Assembly (NCBI GenBank): GCA_006969745.1
Contig: CP030886.1
Span: 2,639,234-2,703,233 of the forward strand
DNA: 64,000 nt
Source: Cytophagaceae bacterium
GTDB lineage: Bacteria > Bacteroidota > Bacteroidia > Cytophagales > Cyclobacteriaceae
Direction: 5' to 3'
Made by a program: the position numbers and the translations under genes. How positions within the stretch are numbered: position 1 is the first letter of the stretch; each line of letters begins with the position of its first letter. The notes under the pieces are model-generated. The model was not told the origin of the DNA. It did no database searches and saw only the letters and a program-made list of their open reading frames with translations. Below are positions 1-9,758 of this stretch, in pieces.

Positions 1-142
1 TATTGTATTTTCTTCGGATGTATTCGGTGGCCCAGCCTGTGAGTGTGCCGTCGCCAGTTTCATCTCCTTGCACCAACCATCCTGTCGGTTTTTCTACAAT
101 CAGCAAATGATTGTCTTCGTATATAATTGTAGGCTTTGCCAT
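1..142 (-). CDS. RluA-family pseudouridine synthase (N-terminal fragment, runs off the window)
   Basis: Only the first 47 or so codons are present, starting at the ATG at 142 and leaving the window at base 1. The readable start MAKPTIIYEDNHLLIVEKP, followed by TGWLVQGDETGDGTL, is the typical opening of the catalytic domain of RluA/RluC/RluD enzymes, which isomerise uridine to pseudouridine in rRNA or tRNA. The catalytic RLD motif lies outside the window, so the RNA target cannot be inferred. It starts directly with the catalytic domain and has no S4 domain. About 55 bases separate it from the upstream PorP-like gene on the same strand. Confidence 0.8.
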   Translation of the reverse strand, partial: MAKPTIIYEDNHLLIVEKPTGWLVQGDETGDGTLTGWATEYIRRKYN

Positions 143-196
143 CGGGCGGCAAAATTAAGCGATAGTATGATGCCAAACATAGCTTAAGAGAAAAGC

Positions 197-1099
197 TTAA
201 AAGAATATCGGCTCTTGCCTGCCGTAACCATATCGAATGCCATAGCTAATTGAAACTTCGTGGGTGCCATAATTGCCATGGATTAGTTTGTTTGTAGGTA
301 GTTCGAAGGAGTAGCCAAGTCGTAAGTTTTCACCGAGTTCGAAAATCCCTAATACCCCAAAGTGCTTTAAGTCCCTCACAGAGATTCCGGCCCACATCAC
401 ATCTTCCAAAAATGCGCTCAAAGTAATATCAAATGAGTAGGTCTCACCCGCCATGGATCGGATCAATGTTGTGGCTTTTACAGGTGTTCGTTGGATTTCG
501 GCTGTTACACCGGCGGTTAGGTAATAATGTCTTTTGTATCTCTCGGATTGAGTTACACCATCTCTGACAGACACATTCAGTATTCTTGGCACGGAAGCTC
601 CAATAAAAAAATTGGAATTTAATAGCATGAAGCCTGCGCCGAAATTTGGTTTCAAAACATTGTCGTGACCATTGATCAATTCAGGATCATCAAAGAAATC
701 CAGGTTAACGTTGCTGAAGTCGTAACCGAACTGCACAAAGCCTCCTTGAATTCCCATTGCAAGTTTTGTGGTTGTGTTGAACTTGATGTTGTAAGATGAT
801 GAGAGCTGAACCTCATAGTTATTACTCACACCGAACCGATCATTTAAGACCAAAGCTCCAAGCCCAATTTTACCATCAGCCAATGCTGAATGAGCGGTAA
901 TGGTATTGGTTTTAGGAGATCCTTCTATACCCGCCCACTGAAAGCGACTTATGGCACCAACTGAAAGTCGGTTGTAAATACCTGCGTAAGCCGGATTAAT
1001 CATGAGTTGATTAAACTGATATTGGCTATATAGAGGATCCTGTTGAGCAAGCGTTGAAAGAGAGAAACATGCAAGCAGAATGACTAATACCTTTTTCAT
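197..1099 (-). CDS. PorP/SprF-family type IX secretion system outer-membrane protein
   Basis: About 300 residues. It has a signal peptide (MKKVLVILLACFSLSTLA, then QQ) and then the family hallmark QYQFNQLMINPAYAG near residues 26-40, followed by alternating beta-strand sequence expected of an outer-membrane barrel. I chose the ATG at 1099; an in-frame ATG at 1123 lies inside the upstream gene and would put eight residues before the signal peptide. PorP/SprF proteins are outer-membrane parts of the T9SS, and paralogues next to type B cargo help secrete that cargo (established for SprF/SprB). The gene starts 4 nt after the type B protein gene ends, so the two are surely co-transcribed; that this copy serves that cargo is inference. 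Confidence 0.9.
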   Translation of the reverse strand: MKKVLVILLACFSLSTLAQQDPLYSQYQFNQLMINPAYAGIYNRLSVGAISRFQWAGIEGSPKTNTITAHSALADGKIGLGALVLNDRFGVSNNYEVQLSSSYNIKFNTTTKLAMGIQGGFVQFGYDFSNVNLDFFDDPELINGHDNVLKPNFGAGFMLLNSNFFIGASVPRILNVSVRDGVTQSERYKRHYYLTAGVTAEIQRTPVKATTLIRSMAGETYSFDITLSAFLEDVMWAGISVRDLKHFGVLGIFELGENLRLGYSFELPTNKLIHGNYGTHEVSISYGIRYGYGRQEPIFF

Positions 1100-1103
1100 G
1101 TTT

Positions 1104-2240
1104 TCAATTTTTGATGTAGACAAAACCAGACTCCCGCTTGCTGCTTGTAAGCTTTACTGTATAGTAATAGCTGCCCGTAAGTAGGACTCCTCTTGAGCCC
1201 ACATTGGCGCTACCTCTAAATACCCGATCGGTATTATTATAGCCTTTCATTTCAAAGACTTTGACACCCTGACGATCAAAAATTTCTACAAGGTTGTCTT
1301 CATAGAACTCGATGTTTTCAATTCTCAAAAAATCATGCTTCCCATCTTGAAGTGATGTTACGACATTGATTACTGTAATAGGAGGACCAACCACACTTTG
1401 ATCGGCAATGACAAAGTAACCTGTAGCAATGTTGGCTGAGGTTGATATTGATCCCGACTCCAGGGTGCCATCTACTGTGGATACACCCAGAGCACGTAGC
1501 GTATTTTCATCTTCCGTAGTATATGCGATGACTGCTTCATCCTGAATATCGACGAATGTCTCGTTGATTAGGGGGAGGCTGATACCCTCTGCTCTAAAGT
1601 TGGCACTTCCAATCACCTCCCAATATCTATTTAGAGAAAAAGCATCCAATTCTGAAGAAATGCTGGCATCTAAAGGTGAGCTGAATGCCTGCACTCCTAC
1701 AGAATCAGTTGCTTGAATGTTAGAAAGTGATATGGGAAGGTATTCGGTTTCGGTTCCGATAGGGAAAGTAAAGTCTCCGGAGTTGGTGGTGAACAAAGCT
1801 CCGTCGATATAGGCATTTTCACTTCCCCCGGAAATTGATGCATTTTCAAGTAAAATAATTTTAGAACTTGGTGTAAGTGACACCACTCCACTCACCAGCT
1901 CCATAGAATTGGAAATAGAGAGGTCGTTGGTAACTGCAACTCCTGTAGAATTGACAGCCAAATGATTGTAGGCTGAAGATCCGGGATCGAATATTTGATT
2001 GTCGCCAGATAGTGTGAAGGTGCCGGAGACGGAGCGATAGTCACCACTGTTGCTCCAGTCTCCGGATAGTCTCAGGTCACCTTCGTTGAGGATTAAACCA
2101 CTGTTAGATGCGCTCCCCTCGACCACAAAGGGAACGCCGGGATTAATCACTACTAGGCTGCTTTCATTCGTAAAAAGATTTTGGGCTTGTGGTTGATAAA
2201 CCGTCAATGTCAATGCCAGAAGTATGCTGAATTTTTTCAT
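1104..2240 (-). CDS. Exported protein with a T9SS type B (gliding motility-associated) C-terminal sorting domain
   Basis: 378 residues with an N-terminal signal peptide (MKKFSILLALTLTVYQPQAQ). The middle is beta-rich and resembles the filamentous-haemagglutinin-like or T9SS 'autotransporter-like' segments of Bacteroidota surface proteins, with serial short strands such as ISNSMELVSGVVSLT. The last ~90 residues (DFLRIENIEFYEDNLVEIFD, then RQGVKVFEMKGYNNTDRVFRG) match the CHU_C/type B sorting domain, which directs export through the T9SS. It sits between the large repeat protein (12 nt upstream) and the PorP-like protein (4 nt downstream). No catalytic motif is visible; a role as a surface or matrix component is inferred. 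Confidence 0.85.
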   Translation of the reverse strand: MKKFSILLALTLTVYQPQAQNLFTNESSLVVINPGVPFVVEGSASNSGLILNEGDLRLSGDWSNSGDYRSVSGTFTLSGDNQIFDPGSSAYNHLAVNSTGVAVTNDLSISNSMELVSGVVSLTPSSKIILLENASISGGSENAYIDGALFTTNSGDFTFPIGTETEYLPISLSNIQATDSVGVQAFSSPLDASISSELDAFSLNRYWEVIGSANFRAEGISLPLINETFVDIQDEAVIAYTTEDENTLRALGVSTVDGTLESGSISTSANIATGYFVIADQSVVGPPITVINVVTSLQDGKHDFLRIENIEFYEDNLVEIFDRQGVKVFEMKGYNNTDRVFRGSANVGSRGVLLTGSYYYTVKLTSSKRESGFVYIKN

Positions 2241-2252
2241 GCTTCTATCGAT

Positions 2253-5200
2253 TTAGTCTACTTGAGTTATAGAATAAGTAATTCTTACACCATGGAGCTG
2301 TGTATTTGAAGCATTGTCAATACCTGTAAATGAAATACTGTAGCTGTAGTTTTGATTGTCCACTATTCGATTGAAGGTAGAGGTGGTAGAGAGAGCGGAA
2401 ACAGTAGCACTTGCAAATGAGGCGGTTGTTTCTACTGTAGCTATGGCTTCTCTCGATGTGGATGTCCCCACAGCATGCCTTCTGATTCTTACCCTGGTGA
2501 CAGAAGTATTATTGTTGTCTACTACCCAGGCTTCCAAACCATTTATGGATGCACCATCAGGTAAATTTAGCGGGGCGGTAGCATTTCCCTGGGCACCATC
2601 GCCACCTTGAAAATATACATACAAGTCAACAGTGCTAGGCGTAACTAGCTCTTCCGCACCACCTCCCGATTTTATTGATTTAAATGCCGTTGGATGAACT
2701 GACAAATACTGAGTTTTTGCTGAAGCATATGTATAATTATTTGTTTCTGGAATTTCTATGTCGTTCGTCACAGTCAAAAGCCCGGTAACATCCATTGTAC
2801 TTTGTACATCTACAGCTCCATTCAGCTCTGTGGTTCCTACTACGTCAAGTCTTGCACTTGGTGAAGTTTGATTAATCCCAATGTTACCAGTGGCGTCAAC
2901 AGTAAATCTTTCAGCACTTCCTAGAGCCGCTCCATCACTGATCTTGAATGAATTGTCCGTAGCGTCCACACCAACTACATATTCATTGCCTCCTGAAACG
3001 CTATAACTAATACCTGCATCACTTGTACCTGCACCGGAATTCAGCCTCACCAATGGTAGCGTAGATCCGATATCAAAGGATTGAATCGTAAGCTCTACGT
3101 CCGGGTTTTGATCTCCGATTCCAACATGACCTGTGAAGTAGTTAAGGTCTTCACTATCCATAAAAACCCCGTACTTGTCTCCGGGTGTAGTTCCTGCCAT
3201 TTGCCCGTAAAAAGCGTAGCTGTCACCAGATCCATCTTGATCCATATTGGCTCTGAATCCATAGATATCTCCTGCATTACCTGCAAGTGATCTGACGTCA
3301 TTGAAAGACCCATACCTTACCCCTGAACCCACTGCGCTGATTTGGGTCCACATGCCATAGGCAATTCCACTCGTAGGGCTGATTTCATTGAAAACTCCTC
3401 GAAGTGTGGATGTATTTCCTGAAGTGCCATCAATATCATTCCATAATCCTGTTTTAATAGAAGTCCCCTGATTGTCTAGTTCATTTAGAATGCCAATTTT
3501 GGAGCCTCCGGATGCATGAGTATTCGTCAATCTTGTATTTGTAGATTCGATCGAATTGGTTTCAACATGGAATTGTGCGTTGGGGGTAACTCCGATCCCT
3601 ACTGTGCCTAAGTTATCGATGATCAATCGGTTATTGCTACCTAGTGCATTCGCTCCACTTAACTTGAAAAACCCATCTGTAGCATCGATCCCCATGGTAA
3701 TATTTGTACCAGATCTATTGAAATAGAGCGAAGCATCGGATGTCGAGTTAGATTCCTGAATCGTCAATTGAGGTGTGGTGCTGCTGGCATTGTTTGTTGT
3801 CAACTGCAATTTGGATGTTGGAATTGTTCCTGATCCAATATTCACATTTCCAGTTTGATAATTGATACTCGTACCATTCGTATTCCACTGTGATTGGGCA
3901 ATGGAAGACCAACTTGGTGATGAGCCGTCTGTGGTTAGGAAATTTCCACTCTGCCCTGTTTGTGTTGGAAGTTCTATCTCGTTGGTTGGATCATTGTCAA
4001 GATTGTTTGGTACTGCTAATGTGAAGTTTGGATAGGTGCCTGTTACGGTCACATTTCCTCCATTGGTTAGCGAGACCGTTTGGTCAGGAGCAGTATTAGT
4101 CACTTCAAAATCTTCACCGACATTGTTGACTGAAATCCCTGTTCCGGCCGATACGGTTTGATCTTCATTGGTTGGATCATTGTCAAGATTGTTTGGTACT
4201 GCTAATGTGAAGTTTGGATAGGTGCCTGTAACGGTCACATTTCCTCCGTTAGTTAGCGAGACTGTTTGGTCAGGAGCTGTGTTTGTCACTTCAAAATCTT
4301 CACCGACATTGTTTATAGAAATCCCTGTTCCGGCTGAAACAGTTTGATCTTCATTGGTTGGATCATTGTCAAGATTGTTTGGTACTGCTAATGTGAAGTT
4401 TGGATAGGTGCCTGTAACGGTCACATTTCCTCCATTCGCCAGCGATACCGTTTGGTCAGGAGCTGTGTTTGTCACTTCGAAATCTTCACCGACATTGTTG
4501 ACTGAAATCCCTGTTCCGGCCGATACGGTTTGGTCCTCGTTAGTTGGATCATTGTCAAGATTGTTTGGTACTGCTAATGTGAAGTTTGGATAGGTGCCTG
4601 TAACGGTCACATTGCCTCCATTAGCCAGCGATACTGTTTGGTCAGGAGCTGTATTAGTTACTTCGAAATCTTCACCGACATTATTGACTGAAATTCCAGT
4701 TCCGGCTGAAACCGTTTGATCTTCATTGGTAGGATCTGCATCTGCATCATTTACAAGCGATGATACATCCAGTGTATTTCCACCCGTAATCGAAAGGTCT
4801 GTACCTGACAAACTTATGGTTTGGTTATCAGTATTTGTACCTGCAAATGGTGTAAGGTCAACGTCTACTGTGCTATTTGTGAGCGAGAGTGTATTTCCAG
4901 TGATCGTAAGGTCTTGAAATTCGTTGGAGGCGTCCGCATCTGAATCATCTGCGTTTTTAATGTAACCTAGAGCGGTGATGTCTGCATCTGATAACTGAGT
5001 GTCATCATCCCCATCGGCAAGATCGGAGGGGACGTTGATCAAGCTAGAAAAATCGATATCGGACCATTGTGCATTAGTTCCATCGGTTGATAGGAATCTG
5101 TTTGTTTGTCCGGTTTGATCAGGGAGCGCATCAATGTTTCCTGAGGCAATTTCGACCCACTGATCAGTCATCCAGAAGTAGAACTTTTGCTCGTCTGAAT

Positions 5201-5435
5201 CATAAACAAGCAAACCATTGTCGGTTGCTGAAAGGTTGCTTATAAACGTAGCAGCAGTCCTTTCGGTGGTGCTTAGTCGCGGAACAAGCAATCCTTGATT
5301 GGCATCAGGAGCGACCAGTTCCAATATGGCATTGGCGTTAGGTGTTTCGGTTCCTATACCAACAGATTGAGAATAGGATTTAATGCATAGAAATAGCAAT
5401 GCTACTCCTAAATAGCGGATGATTTGGTGTTTCAT
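2253..5435 (-). CDS. Large exported repeat protein resembling phage tail-fibre or collar proteins
   Basis: 1060 residues with a clear signal peptide (MKHQIIRYLGVALLFLCIKSYSQ). The opening SVGIGTETPNANAILELVA, then GLLVPRLSTTERTA, is the common start of Bacteroidota tail-fibre-like exported proteins. Then come Asp/Asn/Thr-rich segments, four 62-residue tandem repeats (about residues 236-483), several GNVNIGSG / VGIGVTPNAQFHVET type blocks typical of trimeric beta-helical fibres, and a C-terminal beta-rich domain. No endosialidase chaperone domain or T9SS tail is evident at the C-terminus, so how it is retained or secreted is unclear. It is the first gene of an apparent operon with the type B protein and the PorP-like protein. 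Confidence 0.75.
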   Translation of the reverse strand: MKHQIIRYLGVALLFLCIKSYSQSVGIGTETPNANAILELVAPDANQGLLVPRLSTTERTAATFISNLSATDNGLLVYDSDEQKFYFWMTDQWVEIASGNIDALPDQTGQTNRFLSTDGTNAQWSDIDFSSLINVPSDLADGDDDTQLSDADITALGYIKNADDSDADASNEFQDLTITGNTLSLTNSTVDVDLTPFAGTNTDNQTISLSGTDLSITGGNTLDVSSLVNDADADPTNEDQTVSAGTGISVNNVGEDFEVTNTAPDQTVSLANGGNVTVTGTYPNFTLAVPNNLDNDPTNEDQTVSAGTGISVNNVGEDFEVTNTAPDQTVSLANGGNVTVTGTYPNFTLAVPNNLDNDPTNEDQTVSAGTGISINNVGEDFEVTNTAPDQTVSLTNGGNVTVTGTYPNFTLAVPNNLDNDPTNEDQTVSAGTGISVNNVGEDFEVTNTAPDQTVSLTNGGNVTVTGTYPNFTLAVPNNLDNDPTNEIELPTQTGQSGNFLTTDGSSPSWSSIAQSQWNTNGTSINYQTGNVNIGSGTIPTSKLQLTTNNASSTTPQLTIQESNSTSDASLYFNRSGTNITMGIDATDGFFKLSGANALGSNNRLIIDNLGTVGIGVTPNAQFHVETNSIESTNTRLTNTHASGGSKIGILNELDNQGTSIKTGLWNDIDGTSGNTSTLRGVFNEISPTSGIAYGMWTQISAVGSGVRYGSFNDVRSLAGNAGDIYGFRANMDQDGSGDSYAFYGQMAGTTPGDKYGVFMDSEDLNYFTGHVGIGDQNPDVELTIQSFDIGSTLPLVRLNSGAGTSDAGISYSVSGGNEYVVGVDATDNSFKISDGAALGSAERFTVDATGNIGINQTSPSARLDVVGTTELNGAVDVQSTMDVTGLLTVTNDIEIPETNNYTYASAKTQYLSVHPTAFKSIKSGGGAEELVTPSTVDLYVYFQGGDGAQGNATAPLNLPDGASINGLEAWVVDNNNTSVTRVRIRRHAVGTSTSREAIATVETTASFASATVSALSTTSTFNRIVDNQNYSYSISFTGIDNASNTQLHGVRITYSITQVD
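3985..4728 (-). repeat. Four tandem 186-bp coding repeats
   Basis: The landmark gttgga (gtagga at the last boundary) recurs at 3985, 4171, 4357, 4543 and 4729, so each unit is exactly 186 bp (62 codons). The encoded units differ at only one or two residues (SVNN/SINN, LANGG/LTNGG), while synonymous positions vary somewhat more. A degenerate partial unit continues on the far side. The frame is kept, so the copy number can change without breaking the protein. Confidence 0.95.
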
Positions 5436-5532
5436 TTCTAAGAACTTTTAGAGACTATCTAACCAAATTATCCAACTAAAAATTAGATTAATAATATTTC
5501 AAGTGAACAACCAAAATAGTGAGTGAACGACA

Positions 5533-6225
5533 TTAAAGGATAGCGATCCGCTCCTGAAACTCTGTTTTGTAGGACCTTCCGATGGGCACTTTTTCTTCTC
5601 CTAAAAAAACATATCCGCCTTTGATCATGGAAATATGATCTATCCGAGCAGCGAAGGATTTATGTGTGCGTACAAAATCCGACTCGGGAAGCTTCTCCAA
5701 AATAGATTTTAGCGTCTGACTAATCAAAAGTTCTCTGTCTTCGCAGACAATCTTGGTGTAATTGTCTTGTGCTTCCAGAAATATCACGGAAGTCAACTCA
5801 AGCTGAATGGTTCCGCTTTTTTCGCGAATGTAAATGGTTGAGTTTTCCTTACTTTGATCGGATTTGTAAAGGGCCATCTCAACATTGATTCTTATATCAT
5901 GTTGATTGAATGGCTTCAACAAATAGGCCAGTGGATTGGTGACTTTTGCTCGTGATACAGTCGTAGGATTGTAATACGATGTAATGAAAATGAAAGGTGT
6001 CCGATGTGACTTATTGATCTCATGTGCCAGGTCAATTCCATCTTTTTCACTGGAAAGATTGATGTCCAGGAGGATTAAATCAAATTCCATTTTATCCAAA
6101 GCTTGATGAGCGTCCTCATAACTCATTGCAAATTCTACAGTATCGATTCCCAGGTCTTCTAAAATGAAACTCAGGTCTTTGGCAATCAATGGCTCGTCCT
6201 CAACAATAAGTATCTTTTTATCCAT
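5533..6225 (-). CDS. LytTR-family response regulator
   Basis: 230 residues: receiver domain (about 1-118) with the phospho-acceptor Asp near residue 54 in DLILLDINLS, the FITS switch region and the invariant Lys in YLLKPF, followed by a LytTR DNA-binding domain (about 130-228; SFAARIDHISMIKGG). It is the output partner of the histidine kinase immediately upstream; the kinase stop and this start abut with no gap (6226/6225). LytTR proteins bind pairs of ~9-bp direct repeats spaced by about two helical turns. The target genes cannot be read from the sequence. Confidence 0.9.
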   Translation of the reverse strand: MDKKILIVEDEPLIAKDLSFILEDLGIDTVEFAMSYEDAHQALDKMEFDLILLDINLSSEKDGIDLAHEINKSHRTPFIFITSYYNPTTVSRAKVTNPLAYLLKPFNQHDIRINVEMALYKSDQSKENSTIYIREKSGTIQLELTSVIFLEAQDNYTKIVCEDRELLISQTLKSILEKLPESDFVRTHKSFAARIDHISMIKGGYVFLGEEKVPIGRSYKTEFQERIAIL

Positions 6226-7983
6226 CTAGACCAATTTATACTTACCAATATTGAGCATCACTGAAGTACCGCTTTGGGTGTTTATTTGCAATGTTGCTTT
6301 AAGCTTCATTGCAAGTGAATCAATTAGAACCATGCCAAACGACTTATTGGATGGCGCACTTTCAGAACCAACGCCATTGTCGCTTATTTCAAGTTTTAAT
6401 TCATTATCTACTTCTTTCAATCCTACTTTTATGACACCCTCTTCAGAATCGGGGAAGGCATGCTTGAGTGAATTGCAAATCAATTCATTCAAGATTAGTC
6501 CGATGGGGATGATTGTGTCAACATCAATCATCAGTTCGTCTACATCATACTCGAATTCTATGTCTGTATCAGTAGCGTAAGATTGCTTAAGTATCTCGGC
6601 TAAATCTTCGATGTATTCCTTGGCATTGACACCTGATAGGTTGTTTTCCTGGTAAAGCTTTTGATGGATGAGAGCCATAGACTCAACTCGTGTTTGTCCT
6701 TCATTCACCGCGCCTAAGGCATTTTCATCAGTGATGAATCGGGATTGCATACTGAGTAGACTGGATACAACCTGCAGGTTATTTTTTACGCGATGATGAA
6801 TTTCCTTCAGCAGCGTTTCTTTTTCGGATAAAGACCTGGAAATAATTGCGTTGGCTTTGGCTTTTGATCTAAATAAAATAAATAACATGACTGCCGCAAG
6901 GATGACAAGTGCTGATATTAGTAGCAATATATTTCGTTGGTTTTGAGATTGTTGTTGTTGGATTTGAAGCTTTGCGATTTCATTTTCTTTCTGCTCCGTT
7001 TGATATTTCTTTTCCAGATCGCTGGTGATCCGTAAGCGCTCCTGATTGGTGATGGAATCATAGTCTGCCTGATACAATTTTTGATAACTATATGCCTTGG
7101 AAAAATCGTTTTGAGCTGCAAAGAGTCTAGATGCAGCCATGTTTCTTCTACTCCGAAGATTAATCTCATCATAAGTCTTCGATAACTCCTCTGCTTCCTG
7201 CAATATCTTTTCCGCTTTGGCGTAATTTTTAAGCCCAGTGTAGGTAATTATTAGTCCGTTGAGATTGGTATGCGTGCTGTGATGGTCTCCAATTTTTTTG
7301 AACAAAGGCAGAGCTTTGTTGATGTATATCAGACTGCTATCATATTCTCCTTTATACAGGTAGTTGTTGGCAAGCCCTTCATATATTGATCGTATAATCC
7401 ATTCATCACCACTTTTTTCTGCAATTCGCTCTCCTCGTTTGAGGTACTGATGTGCTTTATCCAACTTTTCCCATTTATTGGATATTGCTGCCAGGTTGAT
7501 AAGCGAGGCAGCTACTCCCACGGAATCACCTAGTATACTATCAAGCGTGATGCTTTTTCTATAATATTTCCAGGACTGATCCATGTCTCCACTATAAAAG
7601 AATAGTACCCCAAGATTGTTATACACACGACTAAGCTCTGATTTATTCCCCGAGGATTCATAGAATGTAGCCACCTCCAAATACGTTTTCGCCGCTTTTT
7701 CTACTTCACCTTTAATGTCATAAACAATGGCTAGCATGCTTTTGGCCCGAGTGATTTCAAGTGCTAGATTTCTTTCTTCAGCAAACTGTAGTCCTTTGAT
7801 GGCGTAGTATTCCGCCGAGTCGATATCAGAATAGGAATACTCCCAGGATAAGTCAATAAGGAGGGAATGTTGTTGATCTAAAGTGCTGGTCTTGAGACGC
7901 TGTTTCAGGCTGTCTGTTAGTGAAGAATTCTGACCAAATGCGGAAAAGCAGATCAGTGTAAAAATGGTGGATAGGTATTTCAT
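6226..7983 (-). CDS. TPR-containing sensor histidine kinase (HisKA_2 type)
   Basis: About 585 residues. A signal peptide (MKYLSTIFTLICFSAFG) leads into a periplasmic array of TPR helices (roughly 40-310, e.g. RVYNNLGVLFFYSGDMDQSW), a short coiled coil, one membrane segment (NILLLISALVILAAVMLFIL), then a HisKA_2 dimerisation box with the phospho-accepting His in KEIHHRVKNNLQVV (about residue 395) and an HATPase domain (NELICNSLKHAF, SDNGVG). I prefer the ATG at 7983 because it begins the signal peptide; an in-frame ATG at 8010 adds nine residues. It pairs with the abutting LytTR regulator. TPR-HisKA_2-LytTR pairs are common in Bacteroidota; the signal is unknown. Confidence 0.9.
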   Translation of the reverse strand: MKYLSTIFTLICFSAFGQNSSLTDSLKQRLKTSTLDQQHSLLIDLSWEYSYSDIDSAEYYAIKGLQFAEERNLALEITRAKSMLAIVYDIKGEVEKAAKTYLEVATFYESSGNKSELSRVYNNLGVLFFYSGDMDQSWKYYRKSITLDSILGDSVGVAASLINLAAISNKWEKLDKAHQYLKRGERIAEKSGDEWIIRSIYEGLANNYLYKGEYDSSLIYINKALPLFKKIGDHHSTHTNLNGLIITYTGLKNYAKAEKILQEAEELSKTYDEINLRSRRNMAASRLFAAQNDFSKAYSYQKLYQADYDSITNQERLRITSDLEKKYQTEQKENEIAKLQIQQQQSQNQRNILLLISALVILAAVMLFILFRSKAKANAIISRSLSEKETLLKEIHHRVKNNLQVVSSLLSMQSRFITDENALGAVNEGQTRVESMALIHQKLYQENNLSGVNAKEYIEDLAEILKQSYATDTDIEFEYDVDELMIDVDTIIPIGLILNELICNSLKHAFPDSEEGVIKVGLKEVDNELKLEISDNGVGSESAPSNKSFGMVLIDSLAMKLKATLQINTQSGTSVMLNIGKYKLV

Positions 7984-8060
7984 CTTCAAAGAATCAATCA
8001 AATTAATCAATCCTTCACGACTTGACTAATCATTAATTAACCTTATTCAGATGAGCTAAG

Positions 8061-9641
8061 TCAAAACTCACTAATGAAGTGGAATTCAATATCCGGAAAG
8101 TTATCCTGCACCATTTGCAACCACGCCTTCGATTCTGCCATAAACACAAGCTTGCCTTCTTTGTCTTTGGCAATGTGGCGTTGCTTGTCTTTGATAAAGG
8201 CATCCAGTTTCGATTTGTCTGAAGAGCTGATCCAGCAAGCTTTGTAAATATTTACTTGTTCGAACTTGGCGTTTGCGCCATATTCGTTGAGAAGTCTATG
8301 TTGCAATACTTCAAATTGAAGTGCACCTACCGTTCCAACCACTTTTCTGGAACCAAGCTCAAAAGTGAAAAGCTGTGCCAAACCTTCGTCCATCAACTGA
8401 TTCAACCCTTTTTCCAGCTGCTTCGATTTCATGGCATCCATATTTATCACCTCACGGAACATCTCAGGTGAGAAGGAAGGAATCCCTTTGTATAAGCCTT
8501 TTTCACCCTCGCTAAGCGTGTCACCAATTTTGAGATTACCGGTATCGTAAAGACCTACTATATCTCCAGGATAGGCTTCTTCTACAGTTTCTTTTTGCTG
8601 AGCCATAAATGCTGTCGCATTGGAGAATCGAATCTTCTTATCGTCTCTCACATGATAGTAGTTGCTGCCTCTTTCAAACTTTCCTGAACATACACGGACA
8701 AATGCAATTCTATTTCTGTGCTTCGGATCCATGTTAGCATGTATCTTGAATATGAAGCCGGAGAATTTCTTTTCATTGGGCGTGATTTCGCGCTCCTCCG
8801 TTTCCCGTGGTTTTGGTGGAGGTGCTATTTGCGTAAAGCAGTCTAGCAACTCGCGCACACCAAAATTGTTGACGGCACTACCGAAGAAGACCGGAGCTAC
8901 TTCACCTTTCAGGTAAGTTTCTGGATTAAACTCATCATAGACACCATTTACCAATTCGATCTCTTCTCGAAGCTCGTTGACCAATGATTCTGGCAGCCGC
9001 TTGTCTAGTTCCGGATCATCTACACCTTTGATCTCTACTACATCGTCTACCCGCTTTTGCTTATTGGGCTCGTAGAGATTGAGGTTGTTTTCATAGATAT
9101 TGTATACACCACGGAGCGTTTTGCCCATACCGATGGGCCAGCTCATCGGGCGGACTTTTATATCAAGCTTTTCTTCAATTTCATCCAGGAGCGTGAATGC
9201 ATCCTGACCTTCACGATCCAGCTTATTGATGAAGCAGATTACCGGGGTATTTCGCATTCTACAGACTTCCATGAGTTTTTCTGTCTGCTCCTCCACACCT
9301 TTCACACAGTCTATCACCATAATCACGCTATCCACGGCAGTGAGTGTTCTATAGGTGTCCTCTGCAAAATCCTTGTGACCAGGTGTATCCAGGATGTTGA
9401 TCTTGAGATCTTTGTACTCAAATCCCATCACAGAAGTAGCCACTGAAATACCTCTTTGTTTTTCAATATCCATCCAGTCTGAGCGAGTGCCCATGTCAAT
9501 TTTATTAGACTTCACAGCACCGGCTGTTTGGATGGCCCCACCAAATAATAATAGCTTCTCGGTCAAAGTTGTCTTTCCAGCATCTGGGTGGGCAATGATT
9601 CCAAAAGTTCTGCGTCTACCTATTTCCTGCTCCAGTGTCAT
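8061..9641 (-). CDS. prfC: Peptide chain release factor 3
   Basis: 526 residues, the normal length for RF3, a translational GTPase that recycles RF1/RF2 after termination. The G1 loop is [10 protein letters not shown], switch II is LDTPGHKDF, and the guanine-specificity motif is FINKLDRE. The RF3-specific C-terminal domain ([30 protein letters not shown]) is complete, which separates it from EF-G and TypA. It is probably transcribed alone; a TAATTTTG promoter -7 element lies 20 bp upstream of the start. Confidence 0.97.
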   Translation of the reverse strand: MTLEQEIGRRRTFGIIAHPDAGKTTLTEKLLLFGGAIQTAGAVKSNKIDMGTRSDWMDIEKQRGISVATSVMGFEYKDLKINILDTPGHKDFAEDTYRTLTAVDSVIMVIDCVKGVEEQTEKLMEVCRMRNTPVICFINKLDREGQDAFTLLDEIEEKLDIKVRPMSWPIGMGKTLRGVYNIYENNLNLYEPNKQKRVDDVVEIKGVDDPELDKRLPESLVNELREEIELVNGVYDEFNPETYLKGEVAPVFFGSAVNNFGVRELLDCFTQIAPPPKPRETEEREITPNEKKFSGFIFKIHANMDPKHRNRIAFVRVCSGKFERGSNYYHVRDDKKIRFSNATAFMAQQKETVEEAYPGDIVGLYDTGNLKIGDTLSEGEKGLYKGIPSFSPEMFREVINMDAMKSKQLEKGLNQLMDEGLAQLFTFELGSRKVVGTVGALQFEVLQHRLLNEYGANAKFEQVNIYKACWISSSDKSKLDAFIKDKQRHIAKDKEGKLVFMAESKAWLQMVQDNFPDIEFHFISEF

Positions 9642-9660
9642 AATTGATCAAATTGAAGCG

Positions 9661-9668
9661 CAAAATTA
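9661..9668 (-). promoter_or_regulatory. Candidate -7 element of the prfC promoter
   Basis: On the minus strand this reads TAATTTTG, a perfect match to the Bacteroidota TAnnTTTG element, ending 19 bp before the prfC start. No clean TTTG lies at the expected -33 spacing, so the call rests on the -7 element and position only. Confidence 0.4.
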
Positions 9669-9758
9669 GCCAATCACTTTCAGCATCACATCAATGGTCA
9701 AAAGAATGATCCATTAGTGCGAGAATTGAAATAAATTTCCGTGACACAAACGACACCT

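Noticed and set aside
3985-4728. CRISPR-like or satellite DNA array
   Set aside because: The unit is 186 bp, the repeats are contiguous without spacers and they are translated in frame.
9057-9446. Plus-strand open frame of 129 codons inside prfC
   Set aside because: It is antisense to a highly conserved gene, and its protein looks like a reverse-frame shadow with no recognisable domain.
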